Below, piece after piece: positions 43,578-51,943 of a stretch of 64,000 nt of DNA (its first letter is position 1; the number at the start of each line of letters is the position of its first letter). Location: NCBI RefSeq assembly GCF_003073475.1, contig NZ_CP029033.1, forward strand, positions 1,116,001 to 1,180,000, read 5' to 3'. The translations under genes were made by a program, and so were the position numbers. The notes below the pieces were generated by a model. It saw only the letters and a program-made list of their open reading frames with translations, did no database searches and was not told the DNA's origin. This DNA comes from Actinobaculum sp. 313. GTDB taxonomy: Bacteria; Actinomycetota; Actinomycetes; Actinomycetales; Actinomycetaceae.

Positions 43578-45731
43578 ATGTCGACGGCGGTAACGAGTGA
43601 CGGGTGGACGGCGCTGACCCGCCCGCTGGAGCGCGCTCTGGGTAAACGTACCGCAAACGCGCTAGCTAAACTCGACCTGCATACCGTTGGTGATCTCATC
43701 TATCATTTTCCGTTCCGCCTCGCCCACCGTGGCGAACTCATGCCCATTGCGGCCGTGCGCGAAGGCGAACCGGTGACGGTAATCGCCCGCGTGATCGGTA
43801 CCAACCTGCGCCCCATGAATGCCCGGCGCGGCTATATCCTGCAGGTCCGCATCACCGACGGAACATACGACCTGGCGCTGACGTTCTTCGGCAAAAGCAG
43901 CCGCCCGCTGCAGTATCACGAACGCCGCCTACAGGTGGGCACCGTCGCCACCTTCTCCGGAACAATCTCCTCCTACCGCGGCCAACTGCAACTGACCCAT
44001 CCCGAGTATGAACTCGTGGAGGACGAACCAGATTTAGCCCGCCTGGAACGGCCGATTCCGATCTACCACGCTGCCGAGCGGGTGCCGTCCTGGCAGGTGG
44101 AGAAGGCGATCACGGCAGTCCTTCCGTCCATCACACCGGCCGACTTGCTGGATCCTCTGCCTCCGGAGTATCGGCAGCAGCACGGCCTCCCCGCCCGTTA
44201 CGACGCCGTGCGTACGTTACATATGCCCGACGACGACGCTTCCTGGAAGCAGGCGACGGTCCGCATGGCACACGAGGAGGCCTTCGTTTTGCAGGCGAAT
44301 CTGGCCCGGCGCGCCGCGATGGCGAAAGACCGTGCCACGGCGGCGTTCCCGTTGCACGCAGGCGGCATTCTTGAGGCTTTCGACGCGCGTTTGCCTTACC
44401 GGCTCACCACGGGTCAGCGTGCGGTTGGGGAAGAGATCGCGGCCGAATTGGCCACCACAACACCCATGCAACGCCTGCTGCAGGGCGATGTCGGCTCGGG
44501 GAAGACGGTGGTTGCCCTGCGTGCCATGCTGCAGGTGGTCGACGGAGGCGGGCAGGCTGCCCTGCTGGCTCCCACTGAAGTACTCGCCTGGCAGCATTTG
44601 CGAACAATTGAAGATTTACTCGGCCCGCTGGCGCTCGGCGGACAGCTCGGTGCGGCGGAAGGCGCAACCAGGGTGGAAATACTGACCGGCTCGCTTACCG
44701 TTCGACAGCGGCGGCAGGCGTTGGCGCGAATCGCTTCTGGAGAAGCGGGGATCGTCGTCGGAACCCATGCGTTGCTCTCGGAGGACGTGCAGATCCCTTT
44801 TCTTGGACTGGCGGTGGTTGACGAACAGCACCGCTTCGGCGTCGACCAACGTGACCGCCTCGCGGGCGGTGTGCACACCCTGGTCATGACGGCAACGCCG
44901 ATCCCGCGCACAATCGCAATGAGTGTTTTTGGGGATCTGGATGTCTCCACGCTGCGCGAGCTTCCGGCCGGGCGCAAAAGCGTTGCGACCACGGTTGTTC
45001 CGGCCAGCAATGAGCGGTGGATGGCTCGTGTCTGGGAGCGTGCGCGGGAAGAAGTCGATGGCGGGGGGCGTGTGTACGTCGTCTGCCCCCGTATCGACGG
45101 TGAGGAGAACCCGGACGAGGACCTTGCCAGCGTGATGGATGTGGCGGAGGAGCTGCGGTGCCGTCCGGTGTTGAACGGGATCGCAATCGGTGTGATGCAC
45201 GGGCGTCTTAGCACGGAGGAGAAAACTGCTGCCATGGCAGAATTCGCGGGCGGTAACACCCCGATCGTCGTCTCCACCACGGTTATTGAGGTGGGCGTGG
45301 ATGTGCCCGAGGCGACCCTGATGGTTATTCTCGACGTGGACCGCTTCGGTCTGTCACAACTGCACCAATTGCGTGGGCGGATTGGCCGCGGCGGCAAGGA
45401 AGGCACCTGCCTGGCAGTTTCGCGTGCAATTGCGGGAACCTTGGCGGCCGAGCGACTCGCGGTTTTCGCTTCGACGACAGACGGATTCGAGCTGGCCGAC
45501 CGCGATCTTCAATTGCGATCCGAAGGCGACGTGTTGGGAACCAGCCAGTCGGGACGTGCCTCACACCTGCGGTTTCTGTCCGTTACACGTGATGCTGAAC
45601 TCATCGCTCGGGCGCGCGACGCCGCCCGAGCGGTGGTGGCCAATGATCCAACGCTTGTAGATCATCCGGAGCTTGCGGCCGCCGTCGCCGAACTGGATGA
45701 AGGCCGTGCCGACTATCTGGAAAAGGGGTAG
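43578..45731 (+). CDS. recG: ATP-dependent DNA helicase RecG
   Basis: A 717-residue branch-migration helicase that remodels stalled replication forks and Holliday junctions. The N-terminal wedge/OB domain (about 30-180) includes DLIYHFPFRLAHRGELMPIA. The helicase core has LLQGDVGSGKTVVALRAML (Walker A), VVDEQHRFGVDQRDRLAGG (DExH), VMTATPIPRTIAMSVFGDLD, and the late TTVIEVGVDVPEATLMVI and HQLRGRIGRGGKEGTCL motifs. The C-terminal RSEGDVLGTSQSGRASHLRF is typical. ATG 43578 follows GAGGAGGG. A TAGGCT at 43502-43507 could be its -10 box. rsmD follows 64 bp later. Confidence 0.96.
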   Translation: MSTAVTSDGWTALTRPLERALGKRTANALAKLDLHTVGDLIYHFPFRLAHRGELMPIAAVREGEPVTVIARVIGTNLRPMNARRGYILQVRITDGTYDLALTFFGKSSRPLQYHERRLQVGTVATFSGTISSYRGQLQLTHPEYELVEDEPDLARLERPIPIYHAAERVPSWQVEKAITAVLPSITPADLLDPLPPEYRQQHGLPARYDAVRTLHMPDDDASWKQATVRMAHEEAFVLQANLARRAAMAKDRATAAFPLHAGGILEAFDARLPYRLTTGQRAVGEEIAAELATTTPMQRLLQGDVGSGKTVVALRAMLQVVDGGGQAALLAPTEVLAWQHLRTIEDLLGPLALGGQLGAAEGATRVEILTGSLTVRQRRQALARIASGEAGIVVGTHALLSEDVQIPFLGLAVVDEQHRFGVDQRDRLAGGVHTLVMTATPIPRTIAMSVFGDLDVSTLRELPAGRKSVATTVVPASNERWMARVWERAREEVDGGGRVYVVCPRIDGEENPDEDLASVMDVAEELRCRPVLNGIAIGVMHGRLSTEEKTAAMAEFAGGNTPIVVSTTVIEVGVDVPEATLMVILDVDRFGLSQLHQLRGRIGRGGKEGTCLAVSRAIAGTLAAERLAVFASTTDGFELADRDLQLRSEGDVLGTSQSGRASHLRFLSVTRDAELIARARDAARAVVANDPTLVDHPELAAAVAELDEGRADYLEKG

Positions 45732-45795
45732 GGGACGGCCATCGTTTGGGGTTGTCGTTTCCGTGCCATAACGTACGTAAAGAGAGGGGACAGGT

Positions 45796-46353
45796 ATGAC
45801 CCGCATTGTGGCCGGTAGCGCCGGAGGCAGAGTTATTAAAGTGCCGACGGTGAATACCCGGCCCACCTCTGAGCGAGTCCGCGAGGCGTTATTCTCTCGC
45901 TTAGAGCATCGCGGCTATGTCGCGGACTGCAACGTTTTGGATCTATTCGCCGGCTCGGGAGCCCTCGGACTAGAGGCGGCATCACGCGGTGCCGCACACG
46001 TGGAACTGGTCGAATCCTCGCGCCCTGCGGCCAAGCTCATCCGGCAGAATGCGGCGAACCTCGGCCTCGATGTGCAGGTCCACACCGCCAAGGCCGAGTC
46101 ATGGGTGACGCTGCCCCCGCGTAGGGAATTTGACCTCGTGCTGTTGGACCCGCCGTATGCGCTGGAGGAGGCTGTGCTTGGGCAGATTCTTTTCGGTCTT
46201 ATGCCGCATGTGGCTGATGATGCCCTCGTCGTCGTGGAGCGGGCGAAACGCTCTCCTGAACCCCGTTGGCCGGATGGTCTGGAATTGCAAGACTTCCGTG
46301 ACTGGGGAGACACCCGGGTGTGGAGTGCGATTCACCGCTCTCCGGGGCACTAG
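45796..46353 (+). CDS. rsmD: 16S rRNA (guanine(966)-N(2))-methyltransferase
   Basis: A 185-residue SAM-dependent enzyme that methylates G966 of 16S rRNA. It begins MTRIVAGSAGGRVIKVPTVN then TRPTSERVREALFSRL, the conserved RsmD N-terminus. LDLFAGSGALGLEAASRGA binds SAM and LVLLDPPYALEE carries the DPPY catalytic motif. The length matches the family. ATG 45796 follows AGAGAGGGGAC. coaD starts 9 bp after its stop. Confidence 0.95.
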   Translation: MTRIVAGSAGGRVIKVPTVNTRPTSERVREALFSRLEHRGYVADCNVLDLFAGSGALGLEAASRGAAHVELVESSRPAAKLIRQNAANLGLDVQVHTAKAESWVTLPPRREFDLVLLDPPYALEEAVLGQILFGLMPHVADDALVVVERAKRSPEPRWPDGLELQDFRDWGDTRVWSAIHRSPGH

Positions 46354-46356
46354 GCT
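46351..46356 (+). promoter_or_regulatory. -10-like box before coaD
   Basis: TAGGCT overlaps the rsmD stop and stands six bases before the coaD ATG, as in the other leaderless candidates. GGAG at 46357-46360 may also act as a ribosome-binding site for the read-through transcript. Confidence 0.4.
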
Positions 46357-46362
46357 GGAGAT

Positions 46363-46851
46363 ATGACAATTGCGGTGTGTCCGGGATCCTTTGATCCCAT
46401 CACCCTCGGGCATATGGATGTGATTCGTCGGGCGAGGGGTTTGTTCGACGAGGTCGTCGTGGCCGTGGGAGCGAACCCTGCAAAACGGTATCTATTCTCA
46501 GCCGAGGAGCGATGCGCCCTGGCGTCCGAGGCGTTGGCGGACATCCCCGGTGTGCGCGTCGAACTCCTGCCCGGTCTCATCGCCGAGTACTGCCGCGATA
46601 TCGGCGCTTTCGCAATCATTAGAGGTTTGCGCGGAGCAGCGGATTACGATGAGGAACAGGCCATGGCATTGATGAATAGACACCTCACAGGTATCGAGAC
46701 AGTGTTTATCATGGGCGATACCAACCTGGGGCATGTGGCATCCTCTCTGGTTAAGGATGTGGCAAGTCACGGCGGTGATATTTCAGGGCTGGTACCGAAA
46801 AACGTTGCGGAGGCACTCGTGAAACGCGTCCGCCAGAACGGGGAGAACTGA
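46363..46851 (+). CDS. coaD: Pantetheine-phosphate adenylyltransferase
   Basis: A 162-residue nucleotidyltransferase that makes dephospho-CoA from 4'-phosphopantetheine and ATP. CPGSFDPITLGHMDVIRRA contains the TxGH motif; VAVGANPAKRYLFSAEER, AIIRGLRGAADYDEEQAMAL and LVKDVASHGGDISGLVP with the terminal switch complete the family pattern. The TGA overlaps the next ATG (ATGA-type junction). It sits between rsmD and sepIVA, a standard actinobacterial order. Confidence 0.96.
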   Translation: MTIAVCPGSFDPITLGHMDVIRRARGLFDEVVVAVGANPAKRYLFSAEERCALASEALADIPGVRVELLPGLIAEYCRDIGAFAIIRGLRGAADYDEEQAMALMNRHLTGIETVFIMGDTNLGHVASSLVKDVASHGGDISGLVPKNVAEALVKRVRQNGEN

Positions 46852-47432
46852 TGTCAGAGCAGGAAGAGCAGGGGCAATCCCTTGTTGAGATTCTCGAAGA
46901 GTTGATCGGCTTGGTCAGCGAGGCGCGATCAGTTCCGATGTCGGCATCGGTTATGGTCAATCGTTCGCAGTTGCTGGATTTGCTGGAAACGGCACGAGAC
47001 ATCGTCCCGGATCAGATTGTCCAGGCTGACGGACTGCTGGCGCGCGCCGATACTGTGGCTGCCGAGGCGCAGGAAGAAGGCGAGCAAATCGTGCAGCGGG
47101 CGCGCCAGGATGCGGAGGATATTATTCAGGAGGCGCGTCAGCAGGCCTCACGGCTGGTCTCACAGGACGCGGTGACCATCGCGGCAAAGGCACAAGCGCA
47201 GCGTATTCTGGACGAGGCCACATCTCAGGCCGAGAAACTGCGTCAAGGTGCCGACGAGTATTCCGACAGCACCTTGGCCACCCTGCAGAACGATGTAGCT
47301 GAGCTCGGCGGGGGGATCGAGGAACTGGTGGCGGGCGTACAGAACCGCGTTGATCAACTTGTCAGCCAGATTCGTGCCGGCCGGGCCGTGCTGGCCGAGC
47401 GGCACAATGACGAGGAGGAATCATGGATCTGA
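46851..47432 (+). CDS. sepIVA: SepIVA-like DivIVA-family coiled-coil protein
   Basis: A 193-residue, largely coiled-coil protein: ILEELIGLVSEARSVPMSAS, VMVNRSQLLDLLETARDIVP, then long Ala/Glu/Gln/Arg helices (QEEGEQIVQRARQDAEDIIQ). It matches the DivIVA-domain protein at this locus in mycobacteria (Rv2927c, SepIVA), a cell-division factor acting near the septum and membrane. The name is given by synteny and sequence style. It overlaps coaD by 1 bp and the DUF177 gene by 10 bp. Confidence 0.8.
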   Translation: MSEQEEQGQSLVEILEELIGLVSEARSVPMSASVMVNRSQLLDLLETARDIVPDQIVQADGLLARADTVAAEAQEEGEQIVQRARQDAEDIIQEARQQASRLVSQDAVTIAAKAQAQRILDEATSQAEKLRQGADEYSDSTLATLQNDVAELGGGIEELVAGVQNRVDQLVSQIRAGRAVLAERHNDEEESWI

Positions 47433-47989
47433 GAAGTCCGTATGTCATTTCCATCGTGGAATTGCCTCGCCAAGAGGGTGCCAGCATGAACTGGGAGGCG
47501 ACCCTCGATGCTCCTTCCGATATGGGCGTGGAAATGATCGGTGTTCCCGCGGGCAGCCCGGTGCGGGTGGCACTGACGTTGCATTCCGTCTCCGAGGGCG
47601 TGTACGTCTCCGGTACGGTATCGACCCGGTTGGTCGGGCAGTGCGCGCGCTGTCTGCGGGATATCGCGGAGGATACGGCAGAGTCCGTTGCAGAACTCGT
47701 GTTTTACCCGGAGCGACGCTCCGCTCTTATGACAGAGGGTGACGAAGAAGCGGCAGCGGCACAGGTGGTAGAGCACGACCATATCGACCTGGAGCCGATT
47801 CTGCGCGACGCCGTCGTATTGGCCTTGCCATTCACGCCTCTGTGCCGCCCAGACTGCCCCGGGCTGTGTTCCGAATGCGGCCAGCCCTGGGATGAATTGC
47901 CGACGGATCATCACCACGAACAGGTCGATTCACGTTTTGACGCCCTCGCCGAACTGGAAGCCGAATTGCGCGATCAGGAGCAGCAGTGA
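47423..47989 (+). CDS. DUF177 (YceD-like) protein
   Basis: A 188-residue protein of the DUF177/YceD family, usually linked to rpmF and thought to act in 23S rRNA or ribosome metabolism. It has the family cysteines in VGQCARCLRDIAEDTAES and CRPDCPGLCSECGQPWDELP. In most bacteria rpmF follows directly; here rnc follows with a 4-bp overlap, so rpmF must be elsewhere. The ATG lies within the last codons of sepIVA, indicating translational coupling. Confidence 0.88.
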   Translation: MDLRSPYVISIVELPRQEGASMNWEATLDAPSDMGVEMIGVPAGSPVRVALTLHSVSEGVYVSGTVSTRLVGQCARCLRDIAEDTAESVAELVFYPERRSALMTEGDEEAAAAQVVEHDHIDLEPILRDAVVLALPFTPLCRPDCPGLCSECGQPWDELPTDHHHEQVDSRFDALAELEAELRDQEQQ

Positions 47990-48666
47990 GCTACCACGAC
48001 TTGGTTGATAGATGGGGCATCGATATCGCGCGACCGTTGTTACGCCTGGCGCTGACGCATCGCAGCTTCGCCTATGAACACGACGAAGAACACAACGAAC
48101 GCCTCGAGTTCCTGGGTGACTCCGTGCTGGGCATGATCGTCGCAGATATGGTTTTCCGCGAGTTTCCAGACGCCAGCGAGGGTGACATGTCGCGTATGAA
48201 AACGCATGCGGTCTCCGAGAAGGGCCTGGCTGATATCGCTCATCGACTTGGGATTGGAGAGTTCATCCGGCTCGGGCGCGGTGAGAAGCAAAGCGGGGGA
48301 GCGCAGAAGGACTCCATCCTCTCGGACACTGTGGAGGCGCTCATCGGTGCCACTTACCTGCAACACGGTCTGGAACCGACGCGAAGGATCGTGGAGGGGT
48401 TGACCGCTGAGAGAATCGCCGAGGCAAGTACGCTCGGACCGAGCCTGGACTGGCAGACGAGTTTTGAGGAGATCGCGCATCAACGCGGCATGGTCGGAAC
48501 ACTCAAGTTCGATGTCACCAGCGAGGGCCCCGATCATCAGCGCGTATTCACCGCCGTCGCGTACATGGGAGATAGGCAGTGGGGTACGGGTACCGGCTCA
48601 AGCCAGAAGAACGCGCGGCATAAGGCCGCCGAAGCGTCCTACAAGATGATCACGGCGGATGCCTGA
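47986..48666 (+). CDS. rnc: Ribonuclease III
   Basis: A 226-residue double-strand RNA endonuclease for rRNA and mRNA processing. ERLEFLGDSVLGMIVADMVF is the RNase III signature, SDTVEALIGATYLQHG carries the second acidic patch, and the C-terminal dsRNA-binding domain has QNARHKAAEASYKMI-type sequence. Start GTG 47986 overlaps the DUF177 stop (GTGA). It overlaps mutM by 8 bp. Complete. Confidence 0.96.
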   Translation: MSYHDLVDRWGIDIARPLLRLALTHRSFAYEHDEEHNERLEFLGDSVLGMIVADMVFREFPDASEGDMSRMKTHAVSEKGLADIAHRLGIGEFIRLGRGEKQSGGAQKDSILSDTVEALIGATYLQHGLEPTRRIVEGLTAERIAEASTLGPSLDWQTSFEEIAHQRGMVGTLKFDVTSEGPDHQRVFTAVAYMGDRQWGTGTGSSQKNARHKAAEASYKMITADA

Positions 48667-49501
48667 GCTTCCCGAGGTGGAGACCATCCGTCGCGGGCTG
48701 GAACGGCATGTGCTGGGGCGGACGATTGTTGGGGTGAAGTCCTACGGTGAGCGGGTCGTCCGCCGTGCACCGCAAGGGTTGGAGCCGCTGAAGAACAGCC
48801 GCATCAGTGCCGTGGTCAGGCGAGGCAAGTTCCTCTGGTTCGACCTTGGCGACGCGGCACTGGTGGCCCATCTGGGAATGTCCGGCCAGTTTCGACTGGG
48901 AGGTTGCGTGCGGCACACCCGCGCCGTTCTCACCCTCGACGACGGCCAACGCCTCATCTTTGCCGATCAACGAACATTCGGCTACCTCGCCCCAGATTTC
49001 TGGGCGCCCAGCGCGGTTCCGGGCGGTGAGGGCAGCCAACGGTGTGCGATTCCCAGTATGGTGCAGCATATTGCGCGTGACCTGTTGGATCCCGCGCTGG
49101 ACCGGCAGCGTTTGTCCGAGCGGACGTGCCGGAAGAAGACGCCGATCAAAACCGCGTTACTCGATCAGACACTGGTATCCGGGATCGGATCGATTTACGC
49201 GGACGAAGCGCTGTTCGCGGCGCGCATTCACCCGTTGCGGCCGGCGAACACGCTGACTGGCCAGAGCGTGTTTCACCTGTACACGGAGGCCTCGGCGGTT
49301 CTGGAGGCAGCGCTGATGGTGGGTGGAACGTCTTTTGATGCCCTGTACGTGGGAGTCGACGGCGAAACGGGCTACTTCGAGATTTCTCTCCAGGCCTACG
49401 GGCGTAGTGGAAGGCCGTGCAGTCGCTGCGGAAACACGCTTGAGACGCTGCGCATATCGGGACGTTCGGCCGTGTTTTGCCCATTTTGCCAGCCACTGTG
49501 A
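48659..49501 (+). CDS. mutM: Formamidopyrimidine-DNA glycosylase
   Basis: A 280-residue bifunctional glycosylase/lyase that removes 8-oxoguanine and Fapy lesions. MPELPEVETIRRGLERHVLG contains the catalytic Pro2-Glu3. FADQRTFGYLAP and GIGSIYADEALFAARIHPLR (H2TH region) follow, and the C-terminal zinc finger reads CSRCGNTLETLRISGR then FCPFC. All functional parts are present. It overlaps rnc by 8 bp, ending the rsmD-to-mutM run. Confidence 0.97.
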   Translation: MPELPEVETIRRGLERHVLGRTIVGVKSYGERVVRRAPQGLEPLKNSRISAVVRRGKFLWFDLGDAALVAHLGMSGQFRLGGCVRHTRAVLTLDDGQRLIFADQRTFGYLAPDFWAPSAVPGGEGSQRCAIPSMVQHIARDLLDPALDRQRLSERTCRKKTPIKTALLDQTLVSGIGSIYADEALFAARIHPLRPANTLTGQSVFHLYTEASAVLEAALMVGGTSFDALYVGVDGETGYFEISLQAYGRSGRPCSRCGNTLETLRISGRSAVFCPFCQPL

Positions 49502-49594
49502 CGTATGGCGCGGTCCGGAGCTGATCGATGAGCCGATGGTCAGTGAAATCTAGAATAGAATCTCAGTTGGCTAGCGAGATGAGAGGCTGTAGAG

Positions 49595-50239
49595 GTGGCA
49601 GTCACCGACGATATTAGAGTGATGATCATTGACGACCATGAAGTGGTTCGCCGTGGAATCGCCGAAGTTGTGGACCGCGCCGACGGATTGATGGTGGTCG
49701 CCGAGGCGGGAAGCGTCGCAGAAGCGGTGCGGCGTGGGGAACTCGTGCACCCCGAAGTGGCCCTCGTGGATCTGCGTCTGCCCGATGGCACAGGTATCGA
49801 TATTATCCAGCAGTTGCATGAGGTTTCACCAACCACCCGTTGCATCGTACTGACATCGTTCGACGACGACGACGCCCTGGCCGAATCGCTGGCTGCAGGA
49901 GCCAAGGCGTACCTGCTCAAGTCGGTGCGCGGTGCCGAGATTACAGAGAACATCCGTGCAGTGGCGGCCGGGCGCACACTACTCGATGAACGGACCGTGA
50001 ACCGGCGGCGGGCGGACCACAATAACCCAACGGCTAATCTGACACCGTCGGAGCGTAAGGTCCTGGAACTGATCGGCGACGGACTGTCGAACCGCGAGAT
50101 TGGCGAACGGCTCGGAGTCGCAGAGAAAACGGTGAAGAACCACATCACGTCGCTGCTGTCAAAGATGGGGTTGCAGCGGCGCACGCAGGTTGCCGCCTGG
50201 GTTGCCGGCCAGCGAGCCGCCGGTTGGCGGAACAGCTAG
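49595..50239 (+). CDS. NarL/LuxR response regulator, DosR/DevR-like
   Basis: A 214-residue response regulator. The receiver domain has VMIIDDHEVVRRGI, phospho-acceptor D59 in VALVDLRLPDGTG, and AKAYLLKSV. The LuxR-type HTH reads LTPSERKVLELIGDGLSNRE, IGERLGVAEKTVKNHITSLL, close to mycobacterial DosR, which controls hypoxia responses. The partner kinase is encoded convergently on the other strand, and the two stop codons overlap in the sequence CTAG. Its own promoter must lie in 49502-49594, where TAGAATAGAAT offers -10 candidates. Confidence 0.92.
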   Translation: MAVTDDIRVMIIDDHEVVRRGIAEVVDRADGLMVVAEAGSVAEAVRRGELVHPEVALVDLRLPDGTGIDIIQQLHEVSPTTRCIVLTSFDDDDALAESLAAGAKAYLLKSVRGAEITENIRAVAAGRTLLDERTVNRRRADHNNPTANLTPSERKVLELIGDGLSNREIGERLGVAEKTVKNHITSLLSKMGLQRRTQVAAWVAGQRAAGWRNS

Positions 50240-51930
50240 TCCACCAGCGCGGTCCATTCAACTTTTGTGCCCGTTGTGCCATGCACTGGGCGAATGGAGA
50301 ATGTTCCCTGATGGCGTCGGGCTCGGGCGGCGAGATTCGACAGTCCTGATCGGCGCGATGACGTGCGATCAATTCCGCGGCCGTCATCACATACTACGAT
50401 TTTCACACGGTGGCTTTCGATGGTGATTGCGATGTCAACCGTATTGGCCTGGGCGTGCCGTGCCGCGTTGGAGAGGCATTCCCGCACCACGGCGACGACG
50501 TCGTCGGAGAGGTCTGCGCCCAATTCATCGTCGATCTCCGTATGCGAGCCGGAGGTGACGATGGATCCCAGATTGCTGATTGTCAGACCGGGGGAGAAAC
50601 CGAGGGAGCTGGTTGCGGACGTGGTTTCGCGCCGCAGGCGATCAACCAACGGTACCGTCGCCTGCGGGTCGCGCAGTGAGTAGATGATCTGGCGAATCTG
50701 TGCCACGGATTCGTCGATGGACTTGATGGCGCGGTCAAGGGAGGCAAGTACGGGCCGGGGTACGGTTTCCTCGTTGGCGAGGTCTTCCCGCGCCGCCGTG
50801 AGTTCCATACCGGAGGCGAAGAGCTGTTGGATGGCGAAGTCGTGCAGGTCGCGGGAGATTCGTGCCCGGTCTTCCATCTGATCCGCCTGGGCCTGGGCGT
50901 GGCGCGCGGAGGCCAACTCGAGAGCCAGCGCGGCCTGTTTGGCAACATTTTCCGCCATGGAGAGGTCGGAGAGGTCGAATTCCGGTTTGTCCGGGTTACG
51001 TAGGAGGACGATGACGCCCTGTGAGCTTCCGCGGGCGACCATGGGTGCATATAGTGCCGGTCCGAAGCGTGCCAGTCCCTCGACCAGCAGGTTCTTTTGA
51101 CGTTGCATCGTATCGACGATCAGACCTGATCCTTCGCGGATCACGGCTTGCGCGCGTCCCTCGGGCGGAAAAACGGTTCCGATGAGTTTTTCCGCACCCT
51201 CACCATCTGCAATTTCGCATGCCCACGTGTCACCCACCGACGGCAGTACGATGAGTGCAACGTCAGCCTTGGCGACGCGTCGCATTTCTTTGGCGATTAA
51301 CTGCAGCGCCTCCTCCTCATCCGTTCCTTCCAGTAGCGCGGTGGTGATGGCACGGGAGGCGGCGATCCACTGTGCGCGAGTGTTTGACTCGGCATAAAGG
51401 CGCGCGTTCTCCAGTGCAATGCCGGCTGCCTGTGCCAGCAGCAGCATGTTCTGGCCGTCCGAGGAACTGAAGCTTCCGGTCTTATTCGCCAGCATGAGGT
51501 GTCCGAACAGACGCCCGCGAATGCGAACCGCCACCCCAAGGAAATTCGTCATTTCCGGGTGGTTTGTGGGCCAGGAGATGTTCTTGCTGTAGTTGGATAG
51601 GTCGTCGATGATGAGGTACCCCTCGCCGGGAATATCCGCAATCACACCGCGATCTTGTGCGGGGCGGCCGATGGCGGACGCGCGCTGATAGTCCAAACCG
51701 GTGAAGATGAGCTGTGCCGTCTCGCCGTGTGAGCCCAGTACGGCCAATGCGCCGTAGCGGGCACCGGTCAGGGCAACGGCGGAGTCGACGAGGGCCTGAA
51801 GCACGGATTGCTGGTCCAGCCGGGTGGTGAGTTCGAAAGCGGAGGAGATGATCGCGGCTACCGAAGGAGTGACTGCGTCGGGAGCCTGCTCGCTGGCTGC
51901 GACGAGCTCAGCCTGGGGCTTCTGACTCAT
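50236..51930 (-). CDS. GAF-domain sensor histidine kinase, DosS/DevS-like
   Basis: A 564-residue kinase with no membrane segments. Two GAF domains (about 45-185 and 200-345) precede a HisKA_3 dimerisation region, MEDRARISRDLHDFAIQQLF with phospho-His363, then an HATPase domain (ECLSNAARHAQANT, VVCDDGRGI). GAF-A contains NHPEMTNFLGVAVRIRGRLF; in DosS the heme-ligand histidine lies in a YHPPM at the same place before FLGV, so His124 is a candidate heme ligand. It starts 13 bp after cydC and is the last gene of the cydABDC operon, which points to oxygen or redox sensing. Confidence 0.92.
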   Translation of the reverse strand: MSQKPQAELVAASEQAPDAVTPSVAAIISSAFELTTRLDQQSVLQALVDSAVALTGARYGALAVLGSHGETAQLIFTGLDYQRASAIGRPAQDRGVIADIPGEGYLIIDDLSNYSKNISWPTNHPEMTNFLGVAVRIRGRLFGHLMLANKTGSFSSSDGQNMLLLAQAAGIALENARLYAESNTRAQWIAASRAITTALLEGTDEEEALQLIAKEMRRVAKADVALIVLPSVGDTWACEIADGEGAEKLIGTVFPPEGRAQAVIREGSGLIVDTMQRQKNLLVEGLARFGPALYAPMVARGSSQGVIVLLRNPDKPEFDLSDLSMAENVAKQAALALELASARHAQAQADQMEDRARISRDLHDFAIQQLFASGMELTAAREDLANEETVPRPVLASLDRAIKSIDESVAQIRQIIYSLRDPQATVPLVDRLRRETTSATSSLGFSPGLTISNLGSIVTSGSHTEIDDELGADLSDDVVAVVRECLSNAARHAQANTVDIAITIESHRVKIVVCDDGRGIDRTSSRRSGLSNLAARARRHQGTFSIRPVHGTTGTKVEWTALVD

Positions 51931-51943
51931 GGCATCCTCCCCC

